DNA of 64,000 nucleotides, from the NCBI GenBank assembly GCA_964518905.1, contig CAZFJL010000022.1, positions 7,823-71,822 on the forward strand. Direction: 5' to 3'. The translations under genes and the position numbers were made by a program. The notes under the pieces were generated by a model. The model did no database searches and was not told the origin of the DNA. It worked only from the letters and a program-made list of their open reading frames with translations. Each line of letters begins with the position of its first letter. Within the stretch, counting starts at the first letter, position 1. Below are positions 55,879 to 63,903 of the stretch, piece after piece. The DNA comes from RDYZ01 sp964518905 (GTDB lineage: Bacteria; Cyanobacteriota; Cyanobacteriia; Cyanobacteriales; Geitlerinemataceae).

Positions 55879-56008
55879 GTCGGCCACGATCATAGACCGC
55901 TTACATCAAGACTTCAGACCTCTGAAATTTTTAAAATCTCCAAGGTCTCGCTCCCTGCGATCTATAGCAATTTTTGAACTGACAGGCATCGATCGGAGGT
56001 CGGATCGA

Positions 56009-56947
56009 TCAAGACTGACGCACGCACCGCTTAGAGCGATCCAGAAAACTCGATAGTGTCTCCAAAAACGTATCCTCTGCCAGTTCTAAAACATCCTCGT
56101 GGTGAACACCCGGCAATAAACACAACTCCTTCGGCTCCGCTGCGGCGGCGTATAGCTTCTCGCTCATAAACGACGGCACAACATCATCCGCTGTCCCGTG
56201 GATAAACAAGCTCGGCATCGTGAGGGTATGAACTTTAGCGATCGAATCAAAGCGATGTTTGAGGATGCGATCGAGCGGAAATGGTCGAAAATTTGGGTTT
56301 TCTAGCGCCACATCATAGATCGAGGTGAACGAGCCATCCACAATCAAGGCCGCAATGCTCGGATGACGGCGAGCAAACTCGATCGCAGCCGCACCTCCGA
56401 GCGAATGGCCGTAAACAGAAATATCATGGCGATCGGGCGTGATACCTTCGGTTTGCGTCACATAAGCCCAAATAGCATCGAGATCTTCGTATAGCTTGCT
56501 TTCGGATGGAGGCCCCGAAACGCTGCGACCAAAGCCCCGATAGTCGGCAATCAAGCAGGAGCCGCCCCAGGTGCGGTAAAACGCCGCGATCCGCTCCAAA
56601 TTGAGCGTCGAACTGACATTGCCGCGATTGCCGTGGAAGTAAATCGTGATGCGATCGGTCTGCTTCGGCTGCGTTTCGCCGATCCACCACCCATGTAACT
56701 GTTCACCGGCAGGGGTCTCCGTATCCGCCCCCGTGTCCGCTTCCACATCGGCATGAAAACCAACCGGAATCCAGACCTCACGATAGTTGAGACCATAATC
56801 AGCCGGTGTTTGCTGGAATTCATATCCCGGACGAAATACCAGCCCTGTTTGCATCTTCGCCAGGATCGCACAGCCGATACCGTAGGCGATCGTCAGCGCA
56901 CCCAGAGCTAACGCGATTGTGATCATCCAGTCTGAATCCAGGGTCAT
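56009..56947 (-). CDS. Membrane-anchored alpha/beta hydrolase
   Basis: An N-terminal membrane helix (MITIALALGALTIAYGIGCAILA) anchors a Bem46/YfhR-like serine hydrolase. Motifs are YFHGNRGNVSS (oxyanion loop), ADYRGFGRS, the nucleophile elbow YGHSLGGAAA with Ser, the Asp in FIHGTADDVVP and the His in GVHHEDVLE, completing a catalytic triad. The 312-residue length is typical. The substrate is unknown; lipids or esters at the membrane are plausible. It lies 192 bp from ndhD, with a terminator between. Confidence 0.9.
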   Translation of the reverse strand: MTLDSDWMITIALALGALTIAYGIGCAILAKMQTGLVFRPGYEFQQTPADYGLNYREVWIPVGFHADVEADTGADTETPAGEQLHGWWIGETQPKQTDRITIYFHGNRGNVSSTLNLERIAAFYRTWGGSCLIADYRGFGRSVSGPPSESKLYEDLDAIWAYVTQTEGITPDRHDISVYGHSLGGAAAIEFARRHPSIAALIVDGSFTSIYDVALENPNFRPFPLDRILKHRFDSIAKVHTLTMPSLFIHGTADDVVPSFMSEKLYAAAAEPKELCLLPGVHHEDVLELAEDTFLETLSSFLDRSKRCVRQS

Positions 56948-56980
56948 ACCGCTTGCAAAACAGGCAATCTAGCCATGAGT

Positions 56981-57011
56981 AATAAAAAGAGGCGCGAATA
57001 CATCGCACCTC
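56981..57011 (-). terminator. Rho-independent terminator downstream of ndhD
   Basis: Reading leftward, a nine-pair stem (GAGGTGCGA/TCGCGCCTC, one G-T pair) with a five-base loop is followed by TTTTTATT. It is placed about 130 bp past the ndhD stop, on the ndhD coding strand. Confidence 0.8.
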
Positions 57012-57139
57012 TCCTAGTGTGTCATTGATATGGGGGATCGTGCTTGCTCGTAGACCAATATTGAGGCTGAACTAAGCTCGTCGAACGATGTCTTAACTTT
57101 AGCTATTCAGCCGTGATTAACGAACGATTCGAGCATCAA

Positions 57140-58717
57140 CTATTCAATGATGGCCGGAGCGCGATGCACGATCGCACCGTCGAGACTCGTGGCAATTTTG
57201 GTCTCATCCAAACCCGGAACCGCATCACGCAAACGCGCTACAAGTTTGACGGTTGTCGCATCGTAAATCTGCGTCAGGATTTTCGGATAGAAACCGATCC
57301 CGATGATGGGAACCAGCAGCGAACCGATGACAAAGATTTCGCGCGGTTCGGCATCGATGAGGACTTCTTTTTCGTTAAGTGCCTTGTTCTCGGGGCCGTA
57401 GAGCAGCTCGCGCAGCATCGACAGCAGGTAAATCGGCGTCAAGATCACACCGATCGCGGCCAGACAGACAATCACAACCCGGAACGTCAGCGAATAAGCA
57501 TCACTGGTCGCAAAACCAACGAAGATCATCAGCTCGGCAATGAAACCGCTCATCCCCGGCAAGGCCAACGACGCCATCGAGCAAGCCGTCCACATCGCGA
57601 ACGTCTTCTTCATCTTTTGACCCACACCGCCCATCTCGTCGAGCATCAGCGTGTGGGTGCGATCGTAGGTGCAGCCCACCAAGAAAAAGAGACTCGCACC
57701 GATCAAGCCGTGGGAGACCATTTGCAGCACCGCGCCGCTCATCCCCAGATCGGTAAACGACGCAATCCCAATCAGCACAAAGCCCATGTGGGAAATCGAC
57801 GAATAGGCGATTTTGCGCTTGAGGTTGCGTTGCGCGAACGAGGTCAAGGCGGCGTAGATGATATTCACCACGCCGAGAATCACCAGGATCGGCGCAAACG
57901 TAACGTGTGCATCGGGCAGCATTCCGGCATTCATCCGAATCAGCGCATAGCCGCCCATCTTGAGCAGAATGCCCGCCAGCAGCATGTGCGCCGGAGCGGT
58001 CGCTTCGCCATGAGCATCCGGTAGCCAGGTATGGAGCGGGAAAATCGGCAGCTTGACGCCGTAGGCAATCAGGAAGGCGGCATAGAGCCAGAGCTGTAGG
58101 GACGCCGGGATATCTTTCGCGGCGATCGCCTGCATATCAAACGTAAAATCGTTGCCGTAGAACGCCATCGTCAGCGCCGCAACGAGGATAAACAGCGAAC
58201 CGCCCGCCGTGTAAATAATGAACTTCGTCGCTGCGTAAAGCCGTTTTTTGCCGCCCCAGATAGACAGAATCAGGTAAACCGGCAGCAGCTCTAGTTCCCA
58301 CACCAGGAAGAACAACATCATGTCCTGAACGGCAAAAACGGCGATCTGCCCGCCGTACATCACCAACATCAGGAAATAGAACAAGCGCGGCTTCAAGCTC
58401 ACCGGCCATGCCGCCAGAATAGCGAGCGTGGTGATAAAGCCCGTCAGAATAATCAAGGGCATGGATAAACCATCGACCCCCACTGACCAGTAGAGCTGGA
58501 TTTGCGGGAGCCAAGCGTAACGCTCGACCATTTGCAAATCAGGATTCGTCAGATCGTACTGAGAATAGAACGACCAGATGATGACAACAAAGTCGATCAG
58601 GCCAACGATGAGGGCATACCAGCGCAGGGTTTTGCCGTCTTGATCCGGAATCACGGGAACCAGCAATGCTGCCGCGATCGGGAACAGAATAATAAAGGTT
58701 AACCAGGGGAAGTCCAT
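57140..58717 (-). CDS. ndhD: NAD(P)H-quinone oxidoreductase chain 4 (NdhD)
   Basis: Proton-pumping membrane subunit of NDH-1 in thylakoids, used in respiration and cyclic electron flow. About 14 helices are visible. Diagnostic motifs include ELELLPVYLILSIWGGKKR, FLIAYGVKLPIFPLHTWLPDAHGEATAPAHMLLAG and KRKIAYSSISHMGFVLIG, with the conserved Glu, Lys and His residues in the membrane. I chose the ATG at 58717 (MDFPWLTFIILFP) since seven extra residues from 58738 precede the usual start. It looks more like the NdhD1/D2 (respiratory) than the CO2-uptake NdhD3/D4 types, because ndhF3/cupA-like genes are not adjacent; this is an inference. Single gene with its own terminator. Confidence 0.95.
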   Translation of the reverse strand: MDFPWLTFIILFPIAAALLVPVIPDQDGKTLRWYALIVGLIDFVVIIWSFYSQYDLTNPDLQMVERYAWLPQIQLYWSVGVDGLSMPLIILTGFITTLAILAAWPVSLKPRLFYFLMLVMYGGQIAVFAVQDMMLFFLVWELELLPVYLILSIWGGKKRLYAATKFIIYTAGGSLFILVAALTMAFYGNDFTFDMQAIAAKDIPASLQLWLYAAFLIAYGVKLPIFPLHTWLPDAHGEATAPAHMLLAGILLKMGGYALIRMNAGMLPDAHVTFAPILVILGVVNIIYAALTSFAQRNLKRKIAYSSISHMGFVLIGIASFTDLGMSGAVLQMVSHGLIGASLFFLVGCTYDRTHTLMLDEMGGVGQKMKKTFAMWTACSMASLALPGMSGFIAELMIFVGFATSDAYSLTFRVVIVCLAAIGVILTPIYLLSMLRELLYGPENKALNEKEVLIDAEPREIFVIGSLLVPIIGIGFYPKILTQIYDATTVKLVARLRDAVPGLDETKIATSLDGAIVHRAPAIIE

Positions 58718-59066
58718 AGGACACCGAACGAACAGCAAGGACAGACGGAAGTTCGGGGCGTCACATTTGATGATCTACAAATCAATCGCAGTCACGGCAT
58801 CAAGGCCGCTTGCTATTTGTAGAACTATGGCACCTCGTCCTCTCGCGTTTGCTCTTCAGGGTAGCGAATCCTTTTTCGGTGTGGGCTAGAATCGCAACCG
58901 ACTGTCAGATCTACCAGTTTTTAGGTTGCGAAACGTAACAAATATAAATTCGAGATAACGACGAATGATACGAAATCCGGTTTCGTTCAGGACTGACGCA
59001 GAAGTCCGACTTCTAAGCCATCCTGTGTAAGTCCTGCCAATGCGTTTTCTGTGCTCAAACCGCAAG
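58718..59066. promoter_or_regulatory. Upstream region of ndhD
   Basis: A 349-bp spacer that should contain the ndhD promoter. An 8-bp inverted repeat, CTACAAAT at 58775 and ATTTGTAG at 58815, lies 58-105 bp upstream of the ndhD start and may bind a regulator. The MITE-like palindrome described next is also in this spacer. No gene seen. Confidence 0.4.
58988..59036. repeat. MITE-like nested palindrome
   Basis: Ends CAGGACTGACGCAG and CTGTGTAAGTCCTG form an imperfect inverted repeat around an inner palindrome AGAAGTC-C-GACTTCT. The end sequence resembles the AGGACTTACGCA termini of dispersed cyanobacterial elements that I recall. The hairpin lies about 30 bp downstream of the stop of the leftward small gene, so it could also act in termination. 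Confidence 0.5.
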
Positions 59067-59486
59067 TTAAGCCGTTAGAGCGGTGCGAGTTAGACGCATC
59101 GTTTGAGGTAATACCCCCACCAACGACGCCAACGCTTCATCGGGTAAGCACTCAACCGTCGAAGCATCAAAATACTGCTCAAACTGTTCGATCAGCATTC
59201 GTGCCCGCTCTTGTGGAACTTGGCTTTCATTGAGCTGCTGCACTAAGCGCGTCCAGTGACGCCGAATCGAATACGCTTTCTGTCGATCTTCATAACCTTC
59301 TAAAGGCAGCAGCGCCAGGTCTCCGACTGGAATGGTTTGTCGCACATTGACATCGAGTAACCCACCCACCGCAGCGCCCGGTCCTGCAAATTCGGAGTGA
59401 TAGCGCTTACAAATGATCAGACCGTTGCGGCGCGTACCATCGACCGCCATGAGGCGACCACTGTTTAACTGGGCGATAGGAAGCAT
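59067..59486 (-). CDS. Tandem paralogue of unknown family (copy 2)
   Basis: A 139-residue protein that is closely related to the gene just upstream (shared GTRRxGLIIxKRYHSEFAGPGxAVGG, PxGDLxLxP, RxxWxRLxxQL, LPxExLAxLxGVxP). It begins with a small beta-rich half, contains a conserved YHSEFAGPG segment, and ends with helices. I do not recognise the family. It starts 6 bp after the first copy ends, so both are on one transcript. No membrane segment or metal motif is visible. Confidence 0.8.
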   Translation of the reverse strand: MLPIAQLNSGRLMAVDGTRRNGLIICKRYHSEFAGPGAAVGGLLDVNVRQTIPVGDLALLPLEGYEDRQKAYSIRRHWTRLVQQLNESQVPQERARMLIEQFEQYFDASTVECLPDEALASLVGVLPQTMRLTRTALTA

Positions 59487-59492
59487 AGGGCG

Positions 59493-59993
59493 TCACACCA
59501 GGGCGGGTGTTGGAGTGGTGTGGCCTTGATGTAGGTGCTGACGAGCAATGGCCACGGTTGTTGGCATGACTCCGATCAAGTTGGCTAAGACTTCATTCGG
59601 TAGCACATCAATCATTGCGTTATCGAAATACTGGCTAAAACGCTCTAGTAGTAGGGAGGCACGCATCAACGGTGCTGTACTTTCTGTGAGCTGTTCGGTG
59701 AGGCGCAACCACTGACGGCGCGTCGAAAATGCTTGCTGACGCTGGTCATAGGCGCTGGGTGCCGGTGCTACCAACGAGAGGTCTCCGATCGGAAATAAGT
59801 GTTGAACTCCAACGTCAAAAAAACCACCCACAGCCGATCCGGGTCCTGCGAATTCAGAATGGTATCGTTTCTGGATAATCAGACCGCTGCGGCGCGTGCC
59901 ATCAACGATCAGCAGTTGACCGCTGCTCAGTTGAGTAACGAGCTCGCCCTTATTGAGAGAGGGGGTCAGGTCGTGATTCGTACGCTGGGCCAT
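59493..59993 (-). CDS. Tandem paralogue of unknown family (copy 1)
   Basis: A 166-residue paralogue of the next gene, longer by about 25 residues at the N-terminus (MAQRTNHDLTPSLNKGELVTQL) and a few at the C-terminus. The motif QKRYHSEFAGPGSAVGGFFDVGVQ is almost the same in both, indicating a shared binding or catalytic function. The pair looks like an old local duplication, because the remaining positions have diverged by roughly half. Function unknown. Confidence 0.8.
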   Translation of the reverse strand: MAQRTNHDLTPSLNKGELVTQLSSGQLLIVDGTRRSGLIIQKRYHSEFAGPGSAVGGFFDVGVQHLFPIGDLSLVAPAPSAYDQRQQAFSTRRQWLRLTEQLTESTAPLMRASLLLERFSQYFDNAMIDVLPNEVLANLIGVMPTTVAIARQHLHQGHTTPTPALV

Positions 59994-60729
59994 GCCTAAA
60001 AGAATGCTAGAGGAAGCAGTTTGAAAATTCTAGTCGCGATCGCGAGTTTTAGCATTACGTACGATTGGACAGGTCTAGGACAGTGGAGGCGGCGGAATGC
60101 TGAACCAGGTCACTGCGATCATGGCGTCATCACTGCGGGCCACGTCCGCACAGTGAACTTCCAAAATTACGAAGACCCAGTTCAAACCTTTGACCTTAAA
60201 CAGTTAGGTGGCGATTCAGGATCGATCAAAACTTACCTAGCTCGGGTTTTACGATGCACCCGTCGGTAGATTCATCCTCTCTAGAATGGACCCATAGACG
60301 AATAAGTTTTAGGTGTTTAAGTTGAAGGGCTAGACCAATCCGATTCAATAGTAATCGATAATTCTATGGCTTGAACCTTTAATTAGTACTAAGGAACTTT
60401 GATTCCCCGTAGGCCAACCGCGAGAGCCTGAGCAATTTCGCCTTGTAAGTCTAAGCATTTTTGCTGTCGGCAATTCATCTCTTAATACTCATCCTAGCAA
60501 ATATACGCTCAAGCCTCATTCCAGAACCCACCGAGCGATCGCCATGCCTACGGACGGATAGCAAGGATTCTGATTCTGTTGATCGAGACGAAGCCTGTTG
60601 ATCGCGCCGTTCTTGATTAAGTAAAGCCACGGAGCAGGATGAATCCCGGATTATCCCCCTAACAGGTTGAAGACGAGAAAAGACTCACGCGAGAGTCGGC
60701 AACCGATCACATCAGGTGATAGAACAGAG
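59994..60729. other. Intergenic region upstream of the adenylate cyclase gene
   Basis: About 735 bp between divergent genes (unknown paralogue leftward, cyclase rightward). It contains promoters for both. The one open frame of note (60021-60269, +) has no ribosome binding site or recognisable similarity and I do not call it. No RNA gene was recognised. Confidence 0.4.
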
Positions 60730-61761
60730 ATGGCTGACCTCCAATGTGTTCGTTCATTTTCTTCCACTGTCTTGAAATCTCCTCCTCATCTCATCCTACG
60801 CACGGAGGCCGCTTCCCATCAGCTTCTGCTCGATGTCGGCAATTGTTGGACATTTGGGCGCGGTAGCGATAACACCTTCACCCTGCCCGATCGCTGGGCG
60901 TCTAGGTCTCATGCCATGTTGCAACGTACCGACGACGGTGAGTATTACCTCATCGATCTCGGAAGTCGCAATGGCACATTTGTGAACGGTCGTCGGGTGA
61001 GTATTCCGGTGCGTTTGCGCCATAGCGATCGATTAACCGTCGGGCAAACCGATCTCGTGTTTTACTCGCCGATGCAAGTGCAGCGCGAGGACTCTCTCGA
61101 TTTTGATACAGATGACGGTGCAACGGCGGTCTTGTCCCTGCGCCGCCTCATTTCGGTCATGGTTGTCGATATTCGACAATTTACAGTTCTAACGCGACAG
61201 CTCGATGAGCAGGTGCTGTCAGAGCTGATCGGCACGTGGTTTCGGCAGGCGGGTAATATCATCCGCGATGCTGGGAGTTGGGTCGATAAGTATATTGGCG
61301 ATGCGGTGATGGCGGTCTGGTTTCACAAGTCAGAGGTCGCGAGTCCTGAAGAAGTCCGCAATATCTGTCAGGCGCTCTCGGCACTCTCGGAAATGACGCA
61401 ATCGCTCAACACGAAGTACACGCTACCCTTCCCGCTCAAAATCGGGGCGGGGATTAATACGGGATACGCGATGGTGGGCAATACGGGCAGCGGCGATCGG
61501 CCTGACTATACGGCCTTGGGCGATACCGTGAATGCTGCGTTTCGACTCGAATCGGCCACCAAGGAAATCGGCAAAGATATCGCCCTCGGGGAAACCACGT
61601 TTAAGGCGTTATCGGCCTTGCCGGTGGATTGCAGTGATCTGCACTCGACGATCGTCAACCTCAAGGGATATGACCAGCCGACTGAAACCTTCGCCTGTAC
61701 GTTTGACGAGCTAGCCAAAATCGTGGAGGTGCTTGCAAGCGAAGAGCTGCGATCGCCTTAG
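60730..61761 (+). CDS. FHA domain - class III adenylate cyclase
   Basis: Synthesises cAMP from ATP, here under a phosphothreonine-binding FHA domain. FHA spans about residues 15-110 (WTFGRGSDNTFTLPDRWASRSHAML, DLGSRNGTFVNGRRV). The catalytic domain (about 140-320) has both metal-binding Asp residues (VVDIRQFT, IGDAVMAVW), the adenine-specifying Lys in WVDKYIGDA, and the NAAFRLE segment with transition-state Asn and Arg. An in-frame TTG at 60667 would lengthen the N-terminus by 21 residues; I prefer the ATG at 60730. Its stop codon is formed at the left border of a MITE-like element. Confidence 0.93.
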   Translation: MADLQCVRSFSSTVLKSPPHLILRTEAASHQLLLDVGNCWTFGRGSDNTFTLPDRWASRSHAMLQRTDDGEYYLIDLGSRNGTFVNGRRVSIPVRLRHSDRLTVGQTDLVFYSPMQVQREDSLDFDTDDGATAVLSLRRLISVMVVDIRQFTVLTRQLDEQVLSELIGTWFRQAGNIIRDAGSWVDKYIGDAVMAVWFHKSEVASPEEVRNICQALSALSEMTQSLNTKYTLPFPLKIGAGINTGYAMVGNTGSGDRPDYTALGDTVNAAFRLESATKEIGKDIALGETTFKALSALPVDCSDLHSTIVNLKGYDQPTETFACTFDELAKIVEVLASEELRSP

Positions 61762-61886
61762 GGGCTGTCATCAATTAGATTTGTAGCCTTTATTCAGCAA
61801 GGGTTTCAGCCCCTTTTGTTTTTTGTTGGGTCGGGCGTTCAACAGCTTACCCTGTAAGGGGTCTGGTGCTAATTGATGACACGCCC
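61761..61886. mobile_element. MITE-like element, 126 bp
   Basis: Terminal inverted repeats GGGGCTGTCATCAATTAG (61761-61778) and its near-complement at 61869-61886 match at 16 of 18 positions. TA flanks both ends, as in target duplications of IS630/Tc1 or some IS5-like elements. No transposase is inside. It abuts the cyclase stop and contains a terminator-like hairpin. Confidence 0.65.
61799..61827 (+). terminator. Terminator-like hairpin after the cyclase gene
   Basis: AAGGG/CCCTT stem with a seven-base loop, followed by TTGTTTTTTG on the + strand. It lies about 40 bp past the cyclase stop and inside the MITE-like element, so the element may supply the terminator. The stem is short. Confidence 0.4.
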
Positions 61887-62015
61887 TAGGCTTAATCCCG
61901 TCGATAATCCAGAGATCAACCCACGATTCAAACCTGAGCAATCCTGGTGTTGATAAGTAGTTATGCTTAAGGTCTGATCTCAATTTTGTCCGGTCTAACT
62001 GGGTTTGCCGGTATC

Positions 62016-62046
62016 TTGTACAACACCGCTAAGGTTGGATGATAAT
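62016..62046 (+). promoter_or_regulatory. Possible psbU promoter
   Basis: TTGTAC at 62016 and GATAAT at 62041 resemble -35 and -10 boxes, though the 19-bp spacing is longer than ideal. They lie 50-80 bp before the ATG; a ribosome binding site AGAGGA is at 62081. Confidence 0.35.
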
Positions 62047-62095
62047 ATTCAAAGCAAATTAGAACTTATCTAAAACATTAAGAGGATAGAAATTC

Positions 62096-62503
62096 ATGAA
62101 ATATCTGGCGCGGTTGCTTGCCGTTTTCAGTCTTGCGGTTGCTTGCGTCTTCGCTTGGAGCGGTGACCTCGCCGCAATGGCCGCTCCGAGCCCGATCTTG
62201 GCCGAAGCCGAAGCCGAGCTGGTGAATCCCGCTGATGCTAAACGGGTCGAGATTGGTTATAAAATCGACATCAATAACACCAATATTCGCCAATTCCGCA
62301 AGTTTCGTGGTCTATACCCGACGCTCGCAGCGAAGATTGTGAACAATGCGCCTTACGAAAAGGTCGAAGATCTGTTGAATCTCCCGGATCTGACGGATTC
62401 TCAAAAGCAACGCCTTGAAGAAAATTTTGAGAACTTCATCGTGACCCCCCAGGAACCGTTCCTGAATGAGGGTGATGAGCGCTTTAATAACGGCATTTAC
62501 TAA
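62096..62503 (+). CDS. psbU: Photosystem II 12 kDa extrinsic protein PsbU
   Basis: Lumenal subunit that stabilises the manganese cluster of photosystem II in cyanobacteria and red algae. A signal peptide of about 30 residues (KYLARLLAVFSLAVACVFAW ... AMA) targets it to the thylakoid lumen. The mature part shows the double helix-hairpin-helix fold: KIDINNTNIRQFRKFRGLYPTLAAKIV, PYEKVEDLLNLPDL and the C-terminal FNNGIY. The 135-residue length is normal. It has its own ribosome binding site and a strong terminator, so it is monocistronic. Confidence 0.97.
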   Translation: MKYLARLLAVFSLAVACVFAWSGDLAAMAAPSPILAEAEAELVNPADAKRVEIGYKIDINNTNIRQFRKFRGLYPTLAAKIVNNAPYEKVEDLLNLPDLTDSQKQRLEENFENFIVTPQEPFLNEGDERFNNGIY

Positions 62504-62546
62504 ACCAAGGGGTACGAAACCACTGGTCTTAGAGTGAATCATCGCG

Positions 62547-62583
62547 AAAGCCCCGGAAGTCGTTTGACTTCTGGGGCTTTTTT
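62547..62583 (+). terminator. Rho-independent terminator of psbU
   Basis: A 15-bp nearly perfect stem (AAAGCCCCGGAAGTC/GACTTCTGGGGCTTT) with a four-base loop, followed by six Ts, 44 bp past the psbU stop. Confidence 0.93.
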
Positions 62584-62692
62584 GATGGGTGCGATCGAAC
62601 AATCTCGAATCGCGATCGCAGCACACGATAGTATTAATGGCGACGTTTTTTCGTCCATCGGTGTGTGATCTGCTGTGTGCATCGCACGCCTG

Positions 62693-62722
62693 ACCGCTAT
62701 CCGCTGTCCGCTATCCGCTAAC
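62693..62722 (+). repeat. Short tandem repeat before sat
   Basis: Four imperfect copies of the 7-mer CCGCTAT/CCGCTGT run in a row, ending about 20 bp before the GTG of sat. It is in the probable leader; no function is assigned. Confidence 0.6.
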
Positions 62723-62739
62723 TGCACCCCATAACTGTC

Positions 62740-63903
62740 GTGAGTCACCCCGAAACGATTGCTGCCCATGGCGGCGTGTTGATTGATCGCATCGCTCCTG
62801 CCGATCGCAAACAAGAATTCCTGGCGCAAGCCGATGCTCTGCCCCGTCTAACCCTCGATGATCGCCACTTTTCTGACCTTGTCCTGATTGCGATCGGTGC
62901 GGCCAGCCCGCTGATCGGTTTCATGGGTCAGGCAGACTACGAAACCACCGTCACCGATATGCGTCTGGCGAACGGACTGCCCTGGTCTGTGCCGATTACG
63001 CTCAGTGTTTCCGCTGAAACAGCGGCGAAATTGACAGAAGGTGAGCTCGTTCGCCTAGATGACGCGAGCGGTCGTTTTGTCGGTGTGCTGGAACTGACCG
63101 AAAAATATAGCTACGACAAAGCCAAAGAAGCGATTAACGTCTATCGCACCGATGAGGAGAAGCACCCCGGCGTTGCTGCGGTCTATGCCCAAGGTGATGT
63201 GAATCTAGCGGGGCCGGTGTGGTTGCTTCAGCGTGACGATCACCCGCTATTCCCGAAATATCAGATCGATCCGGCAGCGAGCCGTCAGCTCTTTATCGAT
63301 CGCGGCTGGAAAACCGTCGTCGGCTTCCAAACCCGCAACCCCATCCACCGCGCCCACGAATACATCCAAAAATGCGCCTTGGAAACCGTGGATGGTCTCT
63401 TCCTGCACCCGCTGGTCGGCGTGACCAAAAGTGACGACATCCCCGCCGATGTGCGGATGCGCTGCTACGAGATCATGATGGACAACTACTTCCCCCATGA
63501 GCGCGTCATCATGGCGATCAACCCCGCCTCGATGCGCTATGCGGGCCCGCGTGAAGCGATTTTCCACGCTCTTGTACGCAAAAACTACGGCTGCACTCAC
63601 TTCATCGTCGGTCGTGACCATGCTGGTGTGGGCGATTACTACGGAACCTACGACGCCCAGCACATCTTTGATGAGTTCGAGCCGGGAGAACTGGGCATTA
63701 CGCCGATGAAGTTCGAGCACGCGTTTTACTGCAAGCGATCGCAGTCGATGGCAACGAGCAAAACCAGCCCCAGCACCAAGGAAGAGCGGATTCACCTGTC
63801 GGGTACGAAAGTGCGCGAAATGCTGCGTAATGGCGAACTACCGCCGCCGGAATTTTCGCGTCCGGAAGTGGCGGCAGAGCTTGCCCGTGTGATGCACAAG
63901 TAG
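62740..63903 (+). CDS. sat: Sulfate adenylyltransferase (ATP sulfurylase)
   Basis: First step of sulfate assimilation: sulfate + ATP to adenylyl sulfate (APS). The active-site motifs are complete: GFQTRNPIHRAHEY near residue 190, then HFIVGRDHAGVGDYYGTYDAQ. The 387 residues carry no C-terminal APS kinase or regulatory domain, as in other cyanobacterial enzymes. GTG start. It begins 157 bp after the psbU terminator and is transcribed on its own; the window ends 97 bp after the stop. Confidence 0.97.
   Translation: MSHPETIAAHGGVLIDRIAPADRKQEFLAQADALPRLTLDDRHFSDLVLIAIGAASPLIGFMGQADYETTVTDMRLANGLPWSVPITLSVSAETAAKLTEGELVRLDDASGRFVGVLELTEKYSYDKAKEAINVYRTDEEKHPGVAAVYAQGDVNLAGPVWLLQRDDHPLFPKYQIDPAASRQLFIDRGWKTVVGFQTRNPIHRAHEYIQKCALETVDGLFLHPLVGVTKSDDIPADVRMRCYEIMMDNYFPHERVIMAINPASMRYAGPREAIFHALVRKNYGCTHFIVGRDHAGVGDYYGTYDAQHIFDEFEPGELGITPMKFEHAFYCKRSQSMATSKTSPSTKEERIHLSGTKVREMLRNGELPPPEFSRPEVAAELARVMHK

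Noticed and set aside
57113..58024. 303-codon + strand frame opposite ndhD
   Set aside because: Composition rich in Arg, His and Gln and no motif; ndhD on the other strand is certain.
60021..60269. 82-codon + strand frame upstream of the cyclase
   Set aside because: No start context, no motif, and it overlaps the likely promoter region of divergent genes.
61771..61983. 70-codon minus-strand frame over the MITE-like element
   Set aside because: I considered a transposase fragment, but the residues match no transposase motif and the frame runs past the element's right end into the psbU upstream region.
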